Source: an uncultured Lachnospiraceae bacterium
GTDB lineage: Bacteria > Bacillota > Clostridia > Lachnospirales > Lachnospiraceae
Assembly: GCA_910589105.1 (NCBI GenBank)
Contig: CAJUST010000013.1
Coordinates: 4,178-68,177 of the forward strand
Direction of reading: 5' to 3'
Length of the DNA: 64,000 nucleotides
Part shown: positions 37,328 to 45,178 of the stretch, in pieces
Layout of the letters: the number at the start of each line of letters is the position of its first letter
Numbering within the stretch: the first letter of the stretch is position 1
Translations under genes and position numbers: made by a program
The notes under the pieces: generated by a model
The model's database searches: none
What the model was told of the DNA's origin: nothing
What the model saw: only the letters and a program-made list of their open reading frames with translations

Positions 37328-37356
37328 ATTTTAACTGAATCATAAACAGTAATCAA
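37328..37356 (-). promoter_or_regulatory. Promoter of the GH13 glucosidase
   Basis: On the minus strand: TTGATT (37356-37351), 17 nt, TAAAAT (37333-37328), 32 nt before the ATG. Confidence 0.7.
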
Positions 37357-37421
37357 GGATTAAAAATTTCGTCTTTCTATTTAAAGTGGTTTTACTTCTG
37401 CTCCATAATGAAAGACATTAT

Positions 37422-37471
37422 TCTTAAAAAGAAAAACCATGGCGTTCAATTTATATAAAACGCCATGGTTT
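37422..37471 (-). terminator. Terminator of the H-cluster sensor gene
   Basis: A 13-bp inverted repeat AAACCATGGCGTT / AACGCCATGGTTT (37434-37446 and 37459-37471) with a 12-nt loop. On the minus strand it is followed by a T-rich run (TTTTTCTTTTT). Confidence 0.85.
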
Positions 37472-37547
37472 GTTGATGAACATCAAATAAATATAAAATG
37501 ATATTATTCGCTATGCAAAGAATTCTTTTGCCAATACACTAGAAAAG

Positions 37548-39506
37548 TTATGCGTTTGCTTCTGCCAATGTGGCAAGTTTTTGCTTAACGCTGTCCGCAG
37601 TTTGTAAAATCAAATCTGCCGAAGTGGAGATTTCTTCTGTCGAGGAGGCCAGATTTTCTATTTTGCCATTGATCTCAAATACGGTTGACATTAACTGCTC
37701 TGTGTCTTTTAAAATGCGGCTGATGGATTCTAAAATTCTTTCTTGGCTTAAATTGCTCTTTGTGGCTGTATCCCTTGAATTTGTGGCAAGATTATTTATT
37801 TCATCTGCAACGACAGAAAATCCGCGTCCGGCCTCTCCCGCTCTTGCCGCTTCAATGCTGGCGTTTAAAGCGAGAAGATTTGTTTGGGAAGCAATCGAAA
37901 CGACTTCTTCATTATTTTGCCCTAACTCTACAAGAAGCGTGTTGATTTCTTCCATCGCGTGGTTTAGCACATCGCAAAAACCGGAAACCTGATGCATATC
38001 TTCCGCTATCTTGGAACTTTCCTTTGCGTTTCCTGTGTTGCGTCCTACCATATTATCCACTGCCGCATACAGATCCTCAAATTCATCATGGATTTCACTG
38101 ACGGTCATAATTATCATTTCTTCCCGCTGTTTGGTCACTTCCTGTTCTTCTCTTACTTCTTCCACAAGAGCCGTCTCATTTTCTTTTTCGATTTCCACTT
38201 GACGTTTTAAGAAATAGATGCAGTTTTCTTTTGTGTTAAATCCATTAAAGATTGCAGCTGCCATATCAGAACAACTTTTATAGCCACAGCAGGAACAGTT
38301 GATTTGCTGTTCTTCCTTCGTGTTTTTATCCATGCTTTTAAATATTTCTAAAAGCTGGGATTCTGTCGGAATTTGATAACTGCATTCAGACGACAAATCC
38401 GTATATGTACGCAGATAATCTTTTAAATTGAGTTTGGAAAACTGGCGGTTTAACCGTTTCAGACGTTTTTTGGGGGACATATCCCGTGACCATGCGCTGA
38501 GTTTGCCGCTTCTTTTAGATTGTTCCCGAATATGAAGAAGATTTGAAAGCGCATAATCCGTCGATGCAAGTTCCGGTTCTGTCGCTGTACCGCATAGGCA
38601 GCCGTCACTACAATTTAATGCGTCAATGAATAAATAAGGCGTTTTTTCTTTAGCAATTTGATCTTTGTTGCTTTCTAAATATTCGTAGAGGTGTTTCTCC
38701 CCTTCCACTTGGCGGATAAATGTTTTTTCTCCAAGAAACCAATAGACATTTTCTTTTAAACCGCCCGGCATGGGATAGACGGAACCTAACCCATACTCGA
38801 TTTCATCTGACTGTAAACTGCCGGAAATGCGATGCTCCCTGACATAACGGATCAGATTTCGGAAAGTTAAGTTATATTGAATCATGCCTTTGTTCTGCGG
38901 CTCCTCCATCTCTAATTTCTTGGCGATGCAAGGGCTGATAAACGCCAGCTTGTCCCGAATGCCCATCTCTTTCCGCGCGTAGATTGCCGCGCACATCATC
39001 GGGCTTTGCACAGGGAAAAGCTTTGGAAGGAGTTTTGGCGCGTAACGCTCTATGTATCCTACTACTGCCGGACATGGCTGTGAAATCCCGCCAAGAAAAT
39101 TGTGTTCTTTTATGTAATTCAAATATCCCCATGTCGTAATATCAGCCCCAAATGATACGTTGACAATACGGTTGACGCCTGCCGCTTTTAATCCACCTAA
39201 CACTTTTTCATATTCGTTAGGATAATTTGCTTTAAAAGCCGGAGCAACCAAAAGCGAAATCCGTTCTCCCTTCTTTAAATCGTGAAAAAACTGTTCGACG
39301 TCGTCTTGGAAATCTCTGGCATTATGCTCACATATGTCAAAACAAGCCCCACAGCCAATACAGCGTACCCCATCTACGTCTATCCTGTTTTTTCCGTTTA
39401 CTTCGTGAGATACGCAAGCCCCCATACAGCTACAGGCACTAATACATTTATTACATCCGATGCATAAATCATTTGTAAATACAAGCGGTTGCTTTTCTAT
39501 GCCCAT
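37548..39506 (-). CDS. Soluble sensory [FeFe]-hydrogenase-like protein fused to a methyl-accepting signalling domain
   Basis: A 652-residue protein in four parts. (1) Two ferredoxin-type clusters with Cys15/18/21/25 or nearby and Cys49/52/55/59. (2) A hydrogenase H-cluster domain with candidate ligands Cys145 (SQPCPAVV), Cys193 (SPCIAKKLE), Cys299 and Cys303 (NCSDGC). (3) A Cys-rich ARC-type [4Fe-4S] motif around residue 410 (CSCCGYKSCSDMAA). (4) A methyl-accepting hairpin with SQTNLLALNASIEAARAGEA. In catalytic enzymes the residue before the first ligand is the proton-relay Cys; here it is Pro144, which points to a sensor, not a turnover enzyme. No transmembrane helix is present. The start has AGGAGG. 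H2 or redox sensing is inference. Confidence 0.88.
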   Translation of the reverse strand: MGIEKQPLVFTNDLCIGCNKCISACSCMGACVSHEVNGKNRIDVDGVRCIGCGACFDICEHNARDFQDDVEQFFHDLKKGERISLLVAPAFKANYPNEYEKVLGGLKAAGVNRIVNVSFGADITTWGYLNYIKEHNFLGGISQPCPAVVGYIERYAPKLLPKLFPVQSPMMCAAIYARKEMGIRDKLAFISPCIAKKLEMEEPQNKGMIQYNLTFRNLIRYVREHRISGSLQSDEIEYGLGSVYPMPGGLKENVYWFLGEKTFIRQVEGEKHLYEYLESNKDQIAKEKTPYLFIDALNCSDGCLCGTATEPELASTDYALSNLLHIREQSKRSGKLSAWSRDMSPKKRLKRLNRQFSKLNLKDYLRTYTDLSSECSYQIPTESQLLEIFKSMDKNTKEEQQINCSCCGYKSCSDMAAAIFNGFNTKENCIYFLKRQVEIEKENETALVEEVREEQEVTKQREEMIIMTVSEIHDEFEDLYAAVDNMVGRNTGNAKESSKIAEDMHQVSGFCDVLNHAMEEINTLLVELGQNNEEVVSIASQTNLLALNASIEAARAGEAGRGFSVVADEINNLATNSRDTATKSNLSQERILESISRILKDTEQLMSTVFEINGKIENLASSTEEISTSADLILQTADSVKQKLATLAEANA

Positions 39507-39549
39507 ATAAATACCTCCTAAAATTATTTTATTATTAGAATTGGTTTAT

Positions 39550-39579
39550 ATTATAACATAGAAAAGATAATTGACGCAA
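39550..39579 (-). promoter_or_regulatory. Promoter of the H-cluster sensor gene
   Basis: On the minus strand: TTGCGT (39579-39574), 18 nt, TATAAT (39555-39550) with TG one base upstream of the hexamer (extended -10). Confidence 0.65.
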
Positions 39580-39629
39580 TATTTAAAATCCAGCCTGATC
39601 TTCTGGCAAAATTATATGATCTAACGTAA

Positions 39630-39932
39630 TTATATGATGTAGTCCATGCAGATGCGTGTCTGTATATTTGGTCTGACTTTCGCATCTGCCACTTTTACAT
39701 GCTCTGGATGCGCTGCGTATCCTTTTAATGCTTCTTCATTTTCAAATGTGGAATCTAGCATTAAATCTGCATTGGAGGATAAAAGCCCTTCTGTCTGCAC
39801 ACAGATGTCAACTAATCCGGGAATCTTTCCATTTAAACTTTCAAGCCCTATTTTTATTTCTGCTTTTACCGCTTCTGCCTGATCGACTGAAAATCCTTCT
39901 TTTAATTGCCATAAAATAATATGTTTTACCAT
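39630..39932 (-). CDS. Dabb-family (stress-responsive alpha-beta barrel) protein
   Basis: A 100-residue protein. VKHIILWQLKEG at the start and the late GYAAHPEHVKVADAKVRPNI segment are Dabb hallmarks. These small dimeric ferredoxin-like barrels have varied roles, from stress response to polyketide cyclisation; nothing nearby identifies a substrate. The start ATG 39932 has GGGAGG. Three 12-nt direct repeats lie immediately upstream and are described separately. Confidence 0.88.
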   Translation of the reverse strand: MVKHIILWQLKEGFSVDQAEAVKAEIKIGLESLNGKIPGLVDICVQTEGLLSSNADLMLDSTFENEEALKGYAAHPEHVKVADAKVRPNIQTRICMDYII

Positions 39933-39947
39933 AAGAACCTCCCAAAT

Positions 39948-40029
39948 TCATTTGTGTGATCTTTTCTGTTTACTCTTAAAATTCATTTGTGTGAGAGCTG
40001 CTGTTCTTTCAGAATGCTCATTTGTGTGA
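39948..40029 (-). repeat. Three direct repeats with 35-nt period upstream of the Dabb gene
   Basis: The 12-mer TCACACAAATGA (minus strand) occurs at 40029-40018, 39994-39983 and 39959-39948, exactly 35 nt apart. The last copy ends 7 nt before the GGGAGG ribosome site. Intervening bases are mostly different, apart from a partially shared pyrimidine/purine block, so the 12-mer is what has been kept. Candidate operator or RNA-binding sites. Confidence 0.8.
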
Positions 40030-40211
40030 TAGGATAGATTTCACTTACAAGCCTGCCGTATTCTTTATGAAGTTTTTTATCCAATTTCGTTAGGTTTGTC
40101 TAATATGAGTAAATTTCATTTTACATAGAACTAGTCCGTAACTGCCAATTTTTATATTTAATTAAAATATATACAAGGAAAGCCCCGATTGCAATAGAGG
40201 ATATTATCTTT

Positions 40212-42890
40212 TTACGCTTTCTTTTCCCATTCTTCTAAAATCCGCTCACAGGTATCAACGTCAATTTCTTCCACTGCATCGTCCAACTGTCCAAATAACT
40301 CCTTCTGCCAGTCTTCGTAACGGTATTTTTTCATCTCATGGATGACTTCACTCATCTGATCCATGTCCAAATTATCGATTGCTTTTCGCATATCGCTAAA
40401 ACATTGTAGCCTTGTTTCAAGCGTAAATTCTATTTTCTCGTTAGTGTCTTCCGCTTCTTGGCAAAACGGCTTTAAGACAGGCAGATACCCAAGATATTGT
40501 TCGAGCATTCTGTCTGTGTGCTTGTGAAGAAAAGAGGAATCTCTTGCATTTCCAGCTTTTTCTAAGTCTGCGGCCCGGTCAGACAGGGAAAGCGCCCCGA
40601 TTTGTTTGGAAGAACTCTTTAGGGCATGGACTTCAATCGTATATTCCGCCCAGTTCTCCTCCTCCTCTAACCGTTTCATTAGTTTCGCTTTTTTTTCGAT
40701 GCTTCGGTAATATACTTTTAAAATGCTCCAGAATAATGTCTCGCTGCCCAAAAATTTCATTGCATACGATACGTCCAAATCTCCCACAACAATGTCAAAC
40801 GATTCTTTCGTTTTTTGCTGGAATGCAAGTGAATTATATAGTTTCTGGATTTTTTCCACTGGGAGCCATTGTTTGACTTTTGAGACCAGCATCCGCAGTT
40901 CGATGGGCTTTGCGACAAAATCATTCATGCCTTCCCGACAAAACATCTCTTTTGTCCCTTCCACGGCGTTTGCCGTCAAAGCGATAATTGGCACGTCATC
41001 GTATTCTTTATGGAAGCGCCGTATGATATGCGTTGTTTCCACTCCGTCTAATTCCGGCATCATATGATCCATAAACACAATGTCATAATGATATTTACTG
41101 ATTTTATCTATTGCGGCTTTTCCGCTGACAGCCGTGTCTATTTTCATTTTTAAAGGTTCTAAAAGCCCTTCTGCGACAGTCAGGTTTACCGCATTGTCAT
41201 CTACGATTAACACTTCCGCTTCCGGCGCAATAAAATCAAAGTCCTGATTTTCCGAATCGTCGAGATTCAATTCCTCTCCATTTAAAATCATTGCAATGTT
41301 TAACGCATAAAGCGGTTTTTTTAATACGAGGAGGTTTGGAATCTGATAGGACACGTTGTCATAAAAATTCACTAAAAGAACGGCTGTGATCTCTGGGCTC
41401 TGGGTCACAAATTCTTTGACTGGATCTAAAAACATTGGATGCTCAATAAAGAGAAACACAGTTTTGTCTTCCGGCAGGGAAAACAATTCTTTTGCAGACT
41501 GAAGCCCAATATATTCCACGCCCAGCCGTTCGGCGTCCGCATAGAAACGCTCGCGGATAAGCGGATTGGAAATCAGACATGCGACAAGGATATGTTCCGG
41601 TTCCCGTACACGGATACAGGGGGTCCGGTCCATTACTTTTTGAGGAAGCTGGAAAGAGAACCTGCTGCCCTTTTCATATTCGCTTTCAATCTGAATATCT
41701 CCCTGCATAAGCGTCAATAACTGCTTTGATATGGCAAGCCCTAACCCTGTCCCTTCAATATTCCGGTTGCGTTTACTGTCTAACTGTTGGAAGGATTGGA
41801 ATAAGTTAGGTATGTCTTCTTTTCGAATGCCAATGCCTGTATCTTCAACGGAAACCTGAAGTTCGATTTCTTCCGGTGACAAAGTGTCAAATTCAATATT
41901 TAAAATAATTCTGCCTTCGTTTGTAAATTTCGTCGCATTATTCGCTAAGTTAATTAAAACCTGCTGAATCCGTATCGGGTCGCCTAAGAGCTTATGTGGC
42001 AAATGCGGCGTAACTTCTAAAGCCAGTTCCACTTCCTTTTTTTCAAGCCTTGTCATGATAATATTCGCTACGTCGCTTACCATAGACATCGGCTCATATT
42101 CTACAAGGTTGATGTCCATTTTCCCTGATTCTATTTTCGAGAAATCTAAAATGTCATTGATAATGGTAAGAAGGGATTTTCCGGCGTTTTTAATCTGATT
42201 GATATACTCTCTGGCAATCGGGGAAAGCTCCTCACGCAGAGCCATTTCCGCCATTCCAATTACGGCATTCATCGGAGTGCGGATTTCATGGCTCATATTA
42301 GCCAGAAAATCCGATTTTAAGTTTGCGGACTTTTCCAGTTCGATATTGGAATGATATGCCATATATTTATTGTATGCAAGGCTCGACAAAATTTCAGCCA
42401 TCGTATAAAGAAAGTTGTTCGCCTGATCAATTTCTTCTTGTTTCCTGATTTGAATCTGTCCCGCGGCTTCCACATATTCATCTGGATCGACATTTAATTC
42501 TCTGGCAATCCGTCTGACATATTCCGGCTCTAATGGCGCTGTCAATACCTGACCGCCTATCATACAGCCGATTAGTTTGCCGTTTGCCGTTATCGGAGCG
42601 GCAAACTCCATTAACCCCGCATGGCAGTAATATGTCGTAGGTTTCCCTTTCTCAAATACAAGATGCACGCCCTTTTTGTCACACATTGCGCAGCGGATGC
42701 CGCCGCAGGCGGAACTTCTCGTATATTTCATGCAAAAATCAGAAAAACAGGTGCCCTCTGTCACTGCAACGCCATTTGCATCTGTTGTAATTGCGGCAAT
42801 TCCGGTCATTTCTGAAAATGCATCCTGCATCCTCTGCAGGGTATCTGCATCAATAACATCTGTTAAATGCAATTCATAATCCATATCCAT
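40212..42890 (-). CDS. PocR-type hybrid histidine kinase with receiver and HPt domains
   Basis: An 892-residue cytoplasmic phosphorelay kinase. Residues ~10-175 form a PocR sensory domain rich in Cys (48, 53, 62, 67, 70, 89; SSACGGIRCAMCDKKG, YYCHAGLMEFAAPI). HisKA follows with phospho-His201 (SHEIRTPMNAVIG), then HATPase_c (NLANNATKFTN, GTGLGLAISKQL). A divergent receiver-like segment (~430-555) comes next, then a true receiver (VLIVDDNAVN, VFMDHMMPELDG, ALTANA) and a C-terminal HPt domain (VHALKSSSKQIG). PocR domains bind small ligands, hydrocarbon derivatives being suggested, and often contain clustered Cys. The ATG at 42890 has AAAGGGA. It lies 33 nt after the response regulator gene. Confidence 0.92.
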   Translation of the reverse strand: MDMDYELHLTDVIDADTLQRMQDAFSEMTGIAAITTDANGVAVTEGTCFSDFCMKYTRSSACGGIRCAMCDKKGVHLVFEKGKPTTYYCHAGLMEFAAPITANGKLIGCMIGGQVLTAPLEPEYVRRIARELNVDPDEYVEAAGQIQIRKQEEIDQANNFLYTMAEILSSLAYNKYMAYHSNIELEKSANLKSDFLANMSHEIRTPMNAVIGMAEMALREELSPIAREYINQIKNAGKSLLTIINDILDFSKIESGKMDINLVEYEPMSMVSDVANIIMTRLEKKEVELALEVTPHLPHKLLGDPIRIQQVLINLANNATKFTNEGRIILNIEFDTLSPEEIELQVSVEDTGIGIRKEDIPNLFQSFQQLDSKRNRNIEGTGLGLAISKQLLTLMQGDIQIESEYEKGSRFSFQLPQKVMDRTPCIRVREPEHILVACLISNPLIRERFYADAERLGVEYIGLQSAKELFSLPEDKTVFLFIEHPMFLDPVKEFVTQSPEITAVLLVNFYDNVSYQIPNLLVLKKPLYALNIAMILNGEELNLDDSENQDFDFIAPEAEVLIVDDNAVNLTVAEGLLEPLKMKIDTAVSGKAAIDKISKYHYDIVFMDHMMPELDGVETTHIIRRFHKEYDDVPIIALTANAVEGTKEMFCREGMNDFVAKPIELRMLVSKVKQWLPVEKIQKLYNSLAFQQKTKESFDIVVGDLDVSYAMKFLGSETLFWSILKVYYRSIEKKAKLMKRLEEEENWAEYTIEVHALKSSSKQIGALSLSDRAADLEKAGNARDSSFLHKHTDRMLEQYLGYLPVLKPFCQEAEDTNEKIEFTLETRLQCFSDMRKAIDNLDMDQMSEVIHEMKKYRYEDWQKELFGQLDDAVEEIDVDTCERILEEWEKKA

Positions 42891-42923
42891 GATCGAATCC
42901 CTTTGCTGCTTATTTTATAGGCG

Positions 42924-43736
42924 CTATACGCCGATTAATTTTTCAATCGTGTCCTTTAATTTTTCGTGGTCAATCGGTTTTAACAGGTATCCTTGAGGTT
43001 TATGTACAAGCGCTTCCCGTATTTTTCCCCTGTCGGATACGCCTGTCAAAAAAACGACTGGAATATCTTTTGTCAAGGAATTGGAACGCAGTTTTTTTAG
43101 GACTTCCAATCCATTTTCGTCCGGCATTTCATAATCAAGCAGAATTAAATCTGTCTTTTTCCGTCTTAAAAATCCAAGAGCCACTTTTCCGTTCACTGCT
43201 GTTGCTACATCATATTCATCTTGAATGTGCTCTTTAATCGTTTTTAACATAATAGGGCTGTCATCAATGACTAAAATATGCTTGCGCGGCATCGCGCTTT
43301 TCATTGAATCGTCAAATTCTAAAGAAAGACCGTCTGAACCAGAGTTGTTTGCGGCTTTTGGAGAGATGTCTTTCCGCTTTAAAAATTCTATAATATTGGC
43401 TTGGAGAAATTCCGGCGTAAACGGCTGCGCAATGCTCATATCCGCAACGCCATATACCATACGCTCAAAAACATTACATTCTTCTTTTGATCCGATTAAA
43501 AGAAAGGGAATGTTTTGTTCTGACAGGTATGGTTTTAGTTTTTCTAATTCCCCAAATTGATCTGGGGCCATATGATAGAGGCAATATAGGAAAACATTTG
43601 GTTTGAAATATTTGTTATGGATTACAATGTCCTGACTTCGGATCGAGGTTGTCATTACCTCTAAATTTTCCATTTTTTCAAATAAATCGTCAATTACGGA
43701 TTCATTGGCTCCTGCCACTAATGCCCTATACTTCAT
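42924..43736 (-). CDS. Two-domain response regulator without DNA-binding output
   Basis: A 270-residue protein. The N-terminal half (YRALVAGANESVIDD...) resembles a receiver that lost its Asp pocket. The C-terminal half is a complete receiver (HILVIDDSPIMLKTI, LILLDYEMPDENG, VVFLTGV, YLLKPID). No HTH or enzymatic output follows, so it is likely a phosphate shuttle or protein-interaction partner of the kinase encoded immediately downstream. The start is ATG 43736 with GGAGAGG. A longer frame reaching 43847 is rejected because it runs through a non-coding tandem repeat. Confidence 0.9.
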   Translation of the reverse strand: MKYRALVAGANESVIDDLFEKMENLEVMTTSIRSQDIVIHNKYFKPNVFLYCLYHMAPDQFGELEKLKPYLSEQNIPFLLIGSKEECNVFERMVYGVADMSIAQPFTPEFLQANIIEFLKRKDISPKAANNSGSDGLSLEFDDSMKSAMPRKHILVIDDSPIMLKTIKEHIQDEYDVATAVNGKVALGFLRRKKTDLILLDYEMPDENGLEVLKKLRSNSLTKDIPVVFLTGVSDRGKIREALVHKPQGYLLKPIDHEKLKDTIEKLIGV

Positions 43737-43759
43737 GTTGCCTCTCCTTCCATTATTTC

Positions 43760-43906
43760 GAAACAAATTCAGGCGTTTCGCATGTTCTATCGAAATAAAA
43801 TCAATCGTTATGCATCTTTTGTAGAAATAAAATCGGTCGTTACTCAACTTCTATCGAAATAAAATCAATCGTTTCAGATTTACTGCCGAAATAATATGGC
43901 TTTATC
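43760..43906 (-). repeat. Five-copy 32-nt tandem array in the response-regulator leader
   Basis: Conserved 19-nt cores begin at 43760, 43792, 43824, 43856 and 43888 on the plus strand, exactly 32 nt apart. The three central cores read GAAATAAAATC(AA/GG)TCGTT(A/T); the two outer ones are degraded. The 13-nt intervals are not conserved. The array lies between a strong promoter and the ribosome site, so it would be transcribed. Confidence 0.9.
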
Positions 43907-43921
43907 TTAAATGCTATTTGA

Positions 43922-43950
43922 ATTATAGTAAAGAACTGAGAAATTGTAAA
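43922..43950 (-). promoter_or_regulatory. Promoter of the response regulator-kinase operon
   Basis: On the minus strand: TTTACA (43950-43945), 17 nt, TATAAT (43927-43922). Transcription from here gives a leader of about 180 nt containing the five-copy array. Confidence 0.7.
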
Positions 43951-43964
43951 GCGGTTTTATTTCC

Positions 43965-45176
43965 CTACAGTAAAAACTGGGCAGCCACATAGTTATTTAA
44001 ATCCATGCCCTGTTCGGTCAGGTAAAGTTTCGTGGGGGTTTCAATCAGCAAGCCGTCTGCTTTCAGCTTTTCAAGGACGGAATGATATATGAAATCTACG
44101 GTCAGCCCAAATGACTGGTAAAACCTGCTTTTTTCAATTCCTTCCGTCATGCGGAACCCTAAAAACATAAATTCTTCCATTTGGGCTTTGCGGTCCAGTT
44201 CCGTTGCCTTTGCATGGAGGGTTGAGCCGGTAATCAGCTTTTCTTGTTTTTCATCAGACAATTCCGTTTCTTCGATATGTACGGATTTTCGGATATATTC
44301 CTGCAAATCACGGATATTTTGGTAGCGTGTTTCGCCGATTAAGGAATCCGCGCCTAAGCCTGCGCCAAGGTATTCCTTCCGTTGCCAATAGCCAATGTTG
44401 TGTCTGCATTCATGCCCTTTTTTGGCAAAATTGGAGATCTCATATTGGCGGTATCCGTTTTCTGCAAGGACGGCTTGCGTCATTTTCCCTATGCGGTAAG
44501 CCATTTCTTCAGACGGAAGGATTTCTGTCTTCATGCCCGCCTGCTGCTTCACCATGTCAAATTTGTATTGCTCATAAAATGGCGTGCCTTTTTCTAAGAT
44601 TAAAGAATAGCAGGAAATATGTTCCGGATTTAACCGGACGGTTTTTATCAGCGTATGATAAAACGTTTCTTCTGTCTGGTAGGGAAGGGAATCCATTAAG
44701 TCTATATTGATATTGGAAAAGCCATATTCTCTCGCCAGTTCAAAATTCCTTAAAAATTGTTCAAACGTATGCACTCTTCCCAAAAGTTTTAGTTCTTCGT
44801 TGTTTGCAGACTGTAAGCCTATGCTTAAACGGTTGATTCCGACTTTCCGGTAACATTCGAGTTTTTTCTTTGTCAGGGTGCCGGGATTGCATTCAATCGT
44901 AATCTCGGCATTTTTTTCCACGGAAAATGAGCGGAATGCCTCTTTCATTAGTCCTGCGATATAGGATTCCTGCATCCAAGAAGGAGTTCCGCCTCCTATG
45001 TAAATAGAAGTAATGCGTCTGCCTAAAAAACGGGTTCCATAAAAGGAAAGTTCCCGTTTTAGGCCTTCCAAATATGCAAGCTGCGATTGTTCGTCTGCGT
45101 GAGCTGACAAAAAATCGCAGTAATTGCATTTTTTCATACAAAATGGTATATGAAGATACAATTCCAATTCATTCAT
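43965..45176 (-). CDS. hemW: Radical SAM heme chaperone HemW
   Basis: A 403-residue radical SAM protein. The cluster motif is CMKKCNYC in LYLHIPFCMKKCNYCDF. SIYIGGGTPSWM, ITIECNPGTLT, INRLSIGLQSANNEELKLLGR and YEISNFAKKGHECRHNIGYW match HemW, which delivers heme and is often mislabelled coproporphyrinogen oxidase. A C-terminal HemN-like domain completes it. The start ATG 45176 lies 2 nt after the lepA stop with GAGGA inside lepA, so the pair is translationally coupled, as in many Firmicutes. Confidence 0.93.
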   Translation of the reverse strand: MNELELYLHIPFCMKKCNYCDFLSAHADEQSQLAYLEGLKRELSFYGTRFLGRRITSIYIGGGTPSWMQESYIAGLMKEAFRSFSVEKNAEITIECNPGTLTKKKLECYRKVGINRLSIGLQSANNEELKLLGRVHTFEQFLRNFELAREYGFSNINIDLMDSLPYQTEETFYHTLIKTVRLNPEHISCYSLILEKGTPFYEQYKFDMVKQQAGMKTEILPSEEMAYRIGKMTQAVLAENGYRQYEISNFAKKGHECRHNIGYWQRKEYLGAGLGADSLIGETRYQNIRDLQEYIRKSVHIEETELSDEKQEKLITGSTLHAKATELDRKAQMEEFMFLGFRMTEGIEKSRFYQSFGLTVDFIYHSVLEKLKADGLLIETPTKLYLTEQGMDLNNYVAAQFLL

Positions 45177-45178
45177 TC

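Noticed and set aside
37548..39506. Catalytic [FeFe]-hydrogenase
   Set aside because: The proton-relay Cys is Pro144 and the protein ends in a methyl-accepting signalling domain, so a sensor is more likely.
39983..40099. Minus-strand frame of about 38 codons upstream of the Dabb gene (LDKKLHKEYGRLVSEIYPIT)
   Set aside because: Coding-like composition but no start with a ribosome site; overlaps the 12-mer repeats. Possible remnant only.
43737..43847. N-terminal extension of the response regulator by 37 codons
   Set aside because: The extension is encoded by the 32-nt tandem repeats, whose period is not a multiple of 3; ATG 43736 has a proper GGAGAGG.
43760..43906. CRISPR array
   Set aside because: Period is only 32 nt with 13-nt intervals, cores are degenerate, and no cas genes are present.
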